Below, in pieces: positions 5,790 to 6,014 of a DNA stretch of 6,014 bases. A program made the translations under genes and the position numbers. A model generated the notes under the pieces. The model was given only the letters and a program-made list of their open reading frames with translations, was not told the origin of the DNA and ran no database searches. Within the stretch, counting starts at the first letter, position 1. Each line of letters begins with the position of its first letter. Location: the NCBI GenBank assembly GCA_011192085.1, contig DUEQ01000462.1, forward strand, positions 1-6,014, given 5' to 3'. Source of the stretch: Caldilineae bacterium. Lineage in GTDB: Bacteria; Chloroflexota; Anaerolineae; J102.

Positions 5790-6014
5790 TCATGCGATTG
5801 GGAAGTGGCAGTCGCACCAGGGCTCGGTGGGATACCCTTCCGCCAGCTTCGCCACCTTGGTCTTCTTGGCGGTGAATTCGTAGAAGTTGTTGTCGTGGGT
5901 GATCTCGTCCCAGGTGTTTGTGGAATCGCCCAGTTCGTCGCGCAGGCCCGCGAGGGGCGGGGGCTGCGCAGCTCCGGTCGTGGCGTCAGCCGATGTGGGC
6001 GTGGCGTCGTCGGC
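5790..6014 (-). pseudogene. msrP: Truncated MsrP/YedY-like sulfoxide reductase, N-terminal fragment
   Basis: On the minus strand a frame open from the right edge encodes 74 residues and ends at two consecutive TGA codons (5790-5792 and 5787-5789). After an Ala/Thr/Pro-rich linker, consistent with the region following an export signal, it reads DELGDSTNTWDEITHDNNFYEF, written here as DELGDSTNTW then DEITHDNNFYEF. It continues TAKKTKVAKLAEGYPTEPW. The NNFYEF block and the following K..VA.LA...PT.PW are typical of the mature N-terminus of MsrP, the periplasmic molybdopterin subunit that repairs methionine sulfoxide with MsrQ. In intact proteins about 250 more residues follow, including the Mo-ligand cysteine. 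Here the sequence becomes WCDCHFPIA and stops, and neither other minus-strand frame down to 5730 resumes the family pattern. The rest appears lost by deletion or rearrangement near 5816, or by an assembly join. The signal peptide would lie beyond the window. It converges on the metallohydrolase gene. Confidence 0.72.

Overview
The window is a GC-rich bacterial segment with four co-directional plus-strand metabolic genes, a strong intrinsic terminator, a fifth plus-strand gene, and at the right edge a short broken minus-strand gene. No rRNA, tRNA, transposase or CRISPR array is visible. The host cannot be fixed from sequence alone. The protein flavour, and an intergenic repeat built from GACGATAGACGA-like units, suggest a Chloroflexota (Anaerolineae-like) genome or metagenome bin; this is an impression, not a test.

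Layout: (1) 1-948, a carbamoyltransferase of the knotted YgeW type, lacking its N-terminus because it runs off the left edge. (2) 1033-1986, carbamate kinase. (3) 1989-3242, a threonine-synthase-like fold-type II PLP enzyme with an N-terminal zinc ribbon, 2 bases after the kinase stop. (4) A 155-base gap at 3243-3397 holding an imperfect inverted repeat and a perfect 14-base palindrome. (5) 3398-4888, a second, unusually long fold-type II PLP enzyme with cysteine-synthase-like motifs. (6) An intrinsic terminator at 4894-4931. (7) 4950-5729, an RNase Z-like metallo-beta-lactamase-fold hydrolase starting 18 bases after the T-tract. (8) 5790-6014 on the minus strand, the N-terminal part of a methionine-sulfoxide-reductase MsrP-like (YedY) protein that stops abruptly after about 75 visible codons.

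How the genes may work together (inference): in the E. coli ygeW-ygeX-ygeY-hyuA-yqeA region, and in related gene sets of purine-fermenting anaerobes, a carbamoyltransferase, a carbamate kinase and a PLP ammonia-lyase lie close together. Run in the catabolic direction, the transferase would phosphorolyse a ureido compound to an amine plus carbamoyl phosphate. The kinase would make ATP from the carbamoyl phosphate, releasing ammonia and CO2. A PLP enzyme would then deaminate or cleave the freed amino acid. Here the usual diaminopropionate ammonia-lyase is not seen. Two different fold-type II PLP enzymes occupy that place, so the substrate may differ from the E. coli one. This candidate catabolic cassette is the most interesting part of the window. 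The metallohydrolase and the msrP remnant look unrelated to it.
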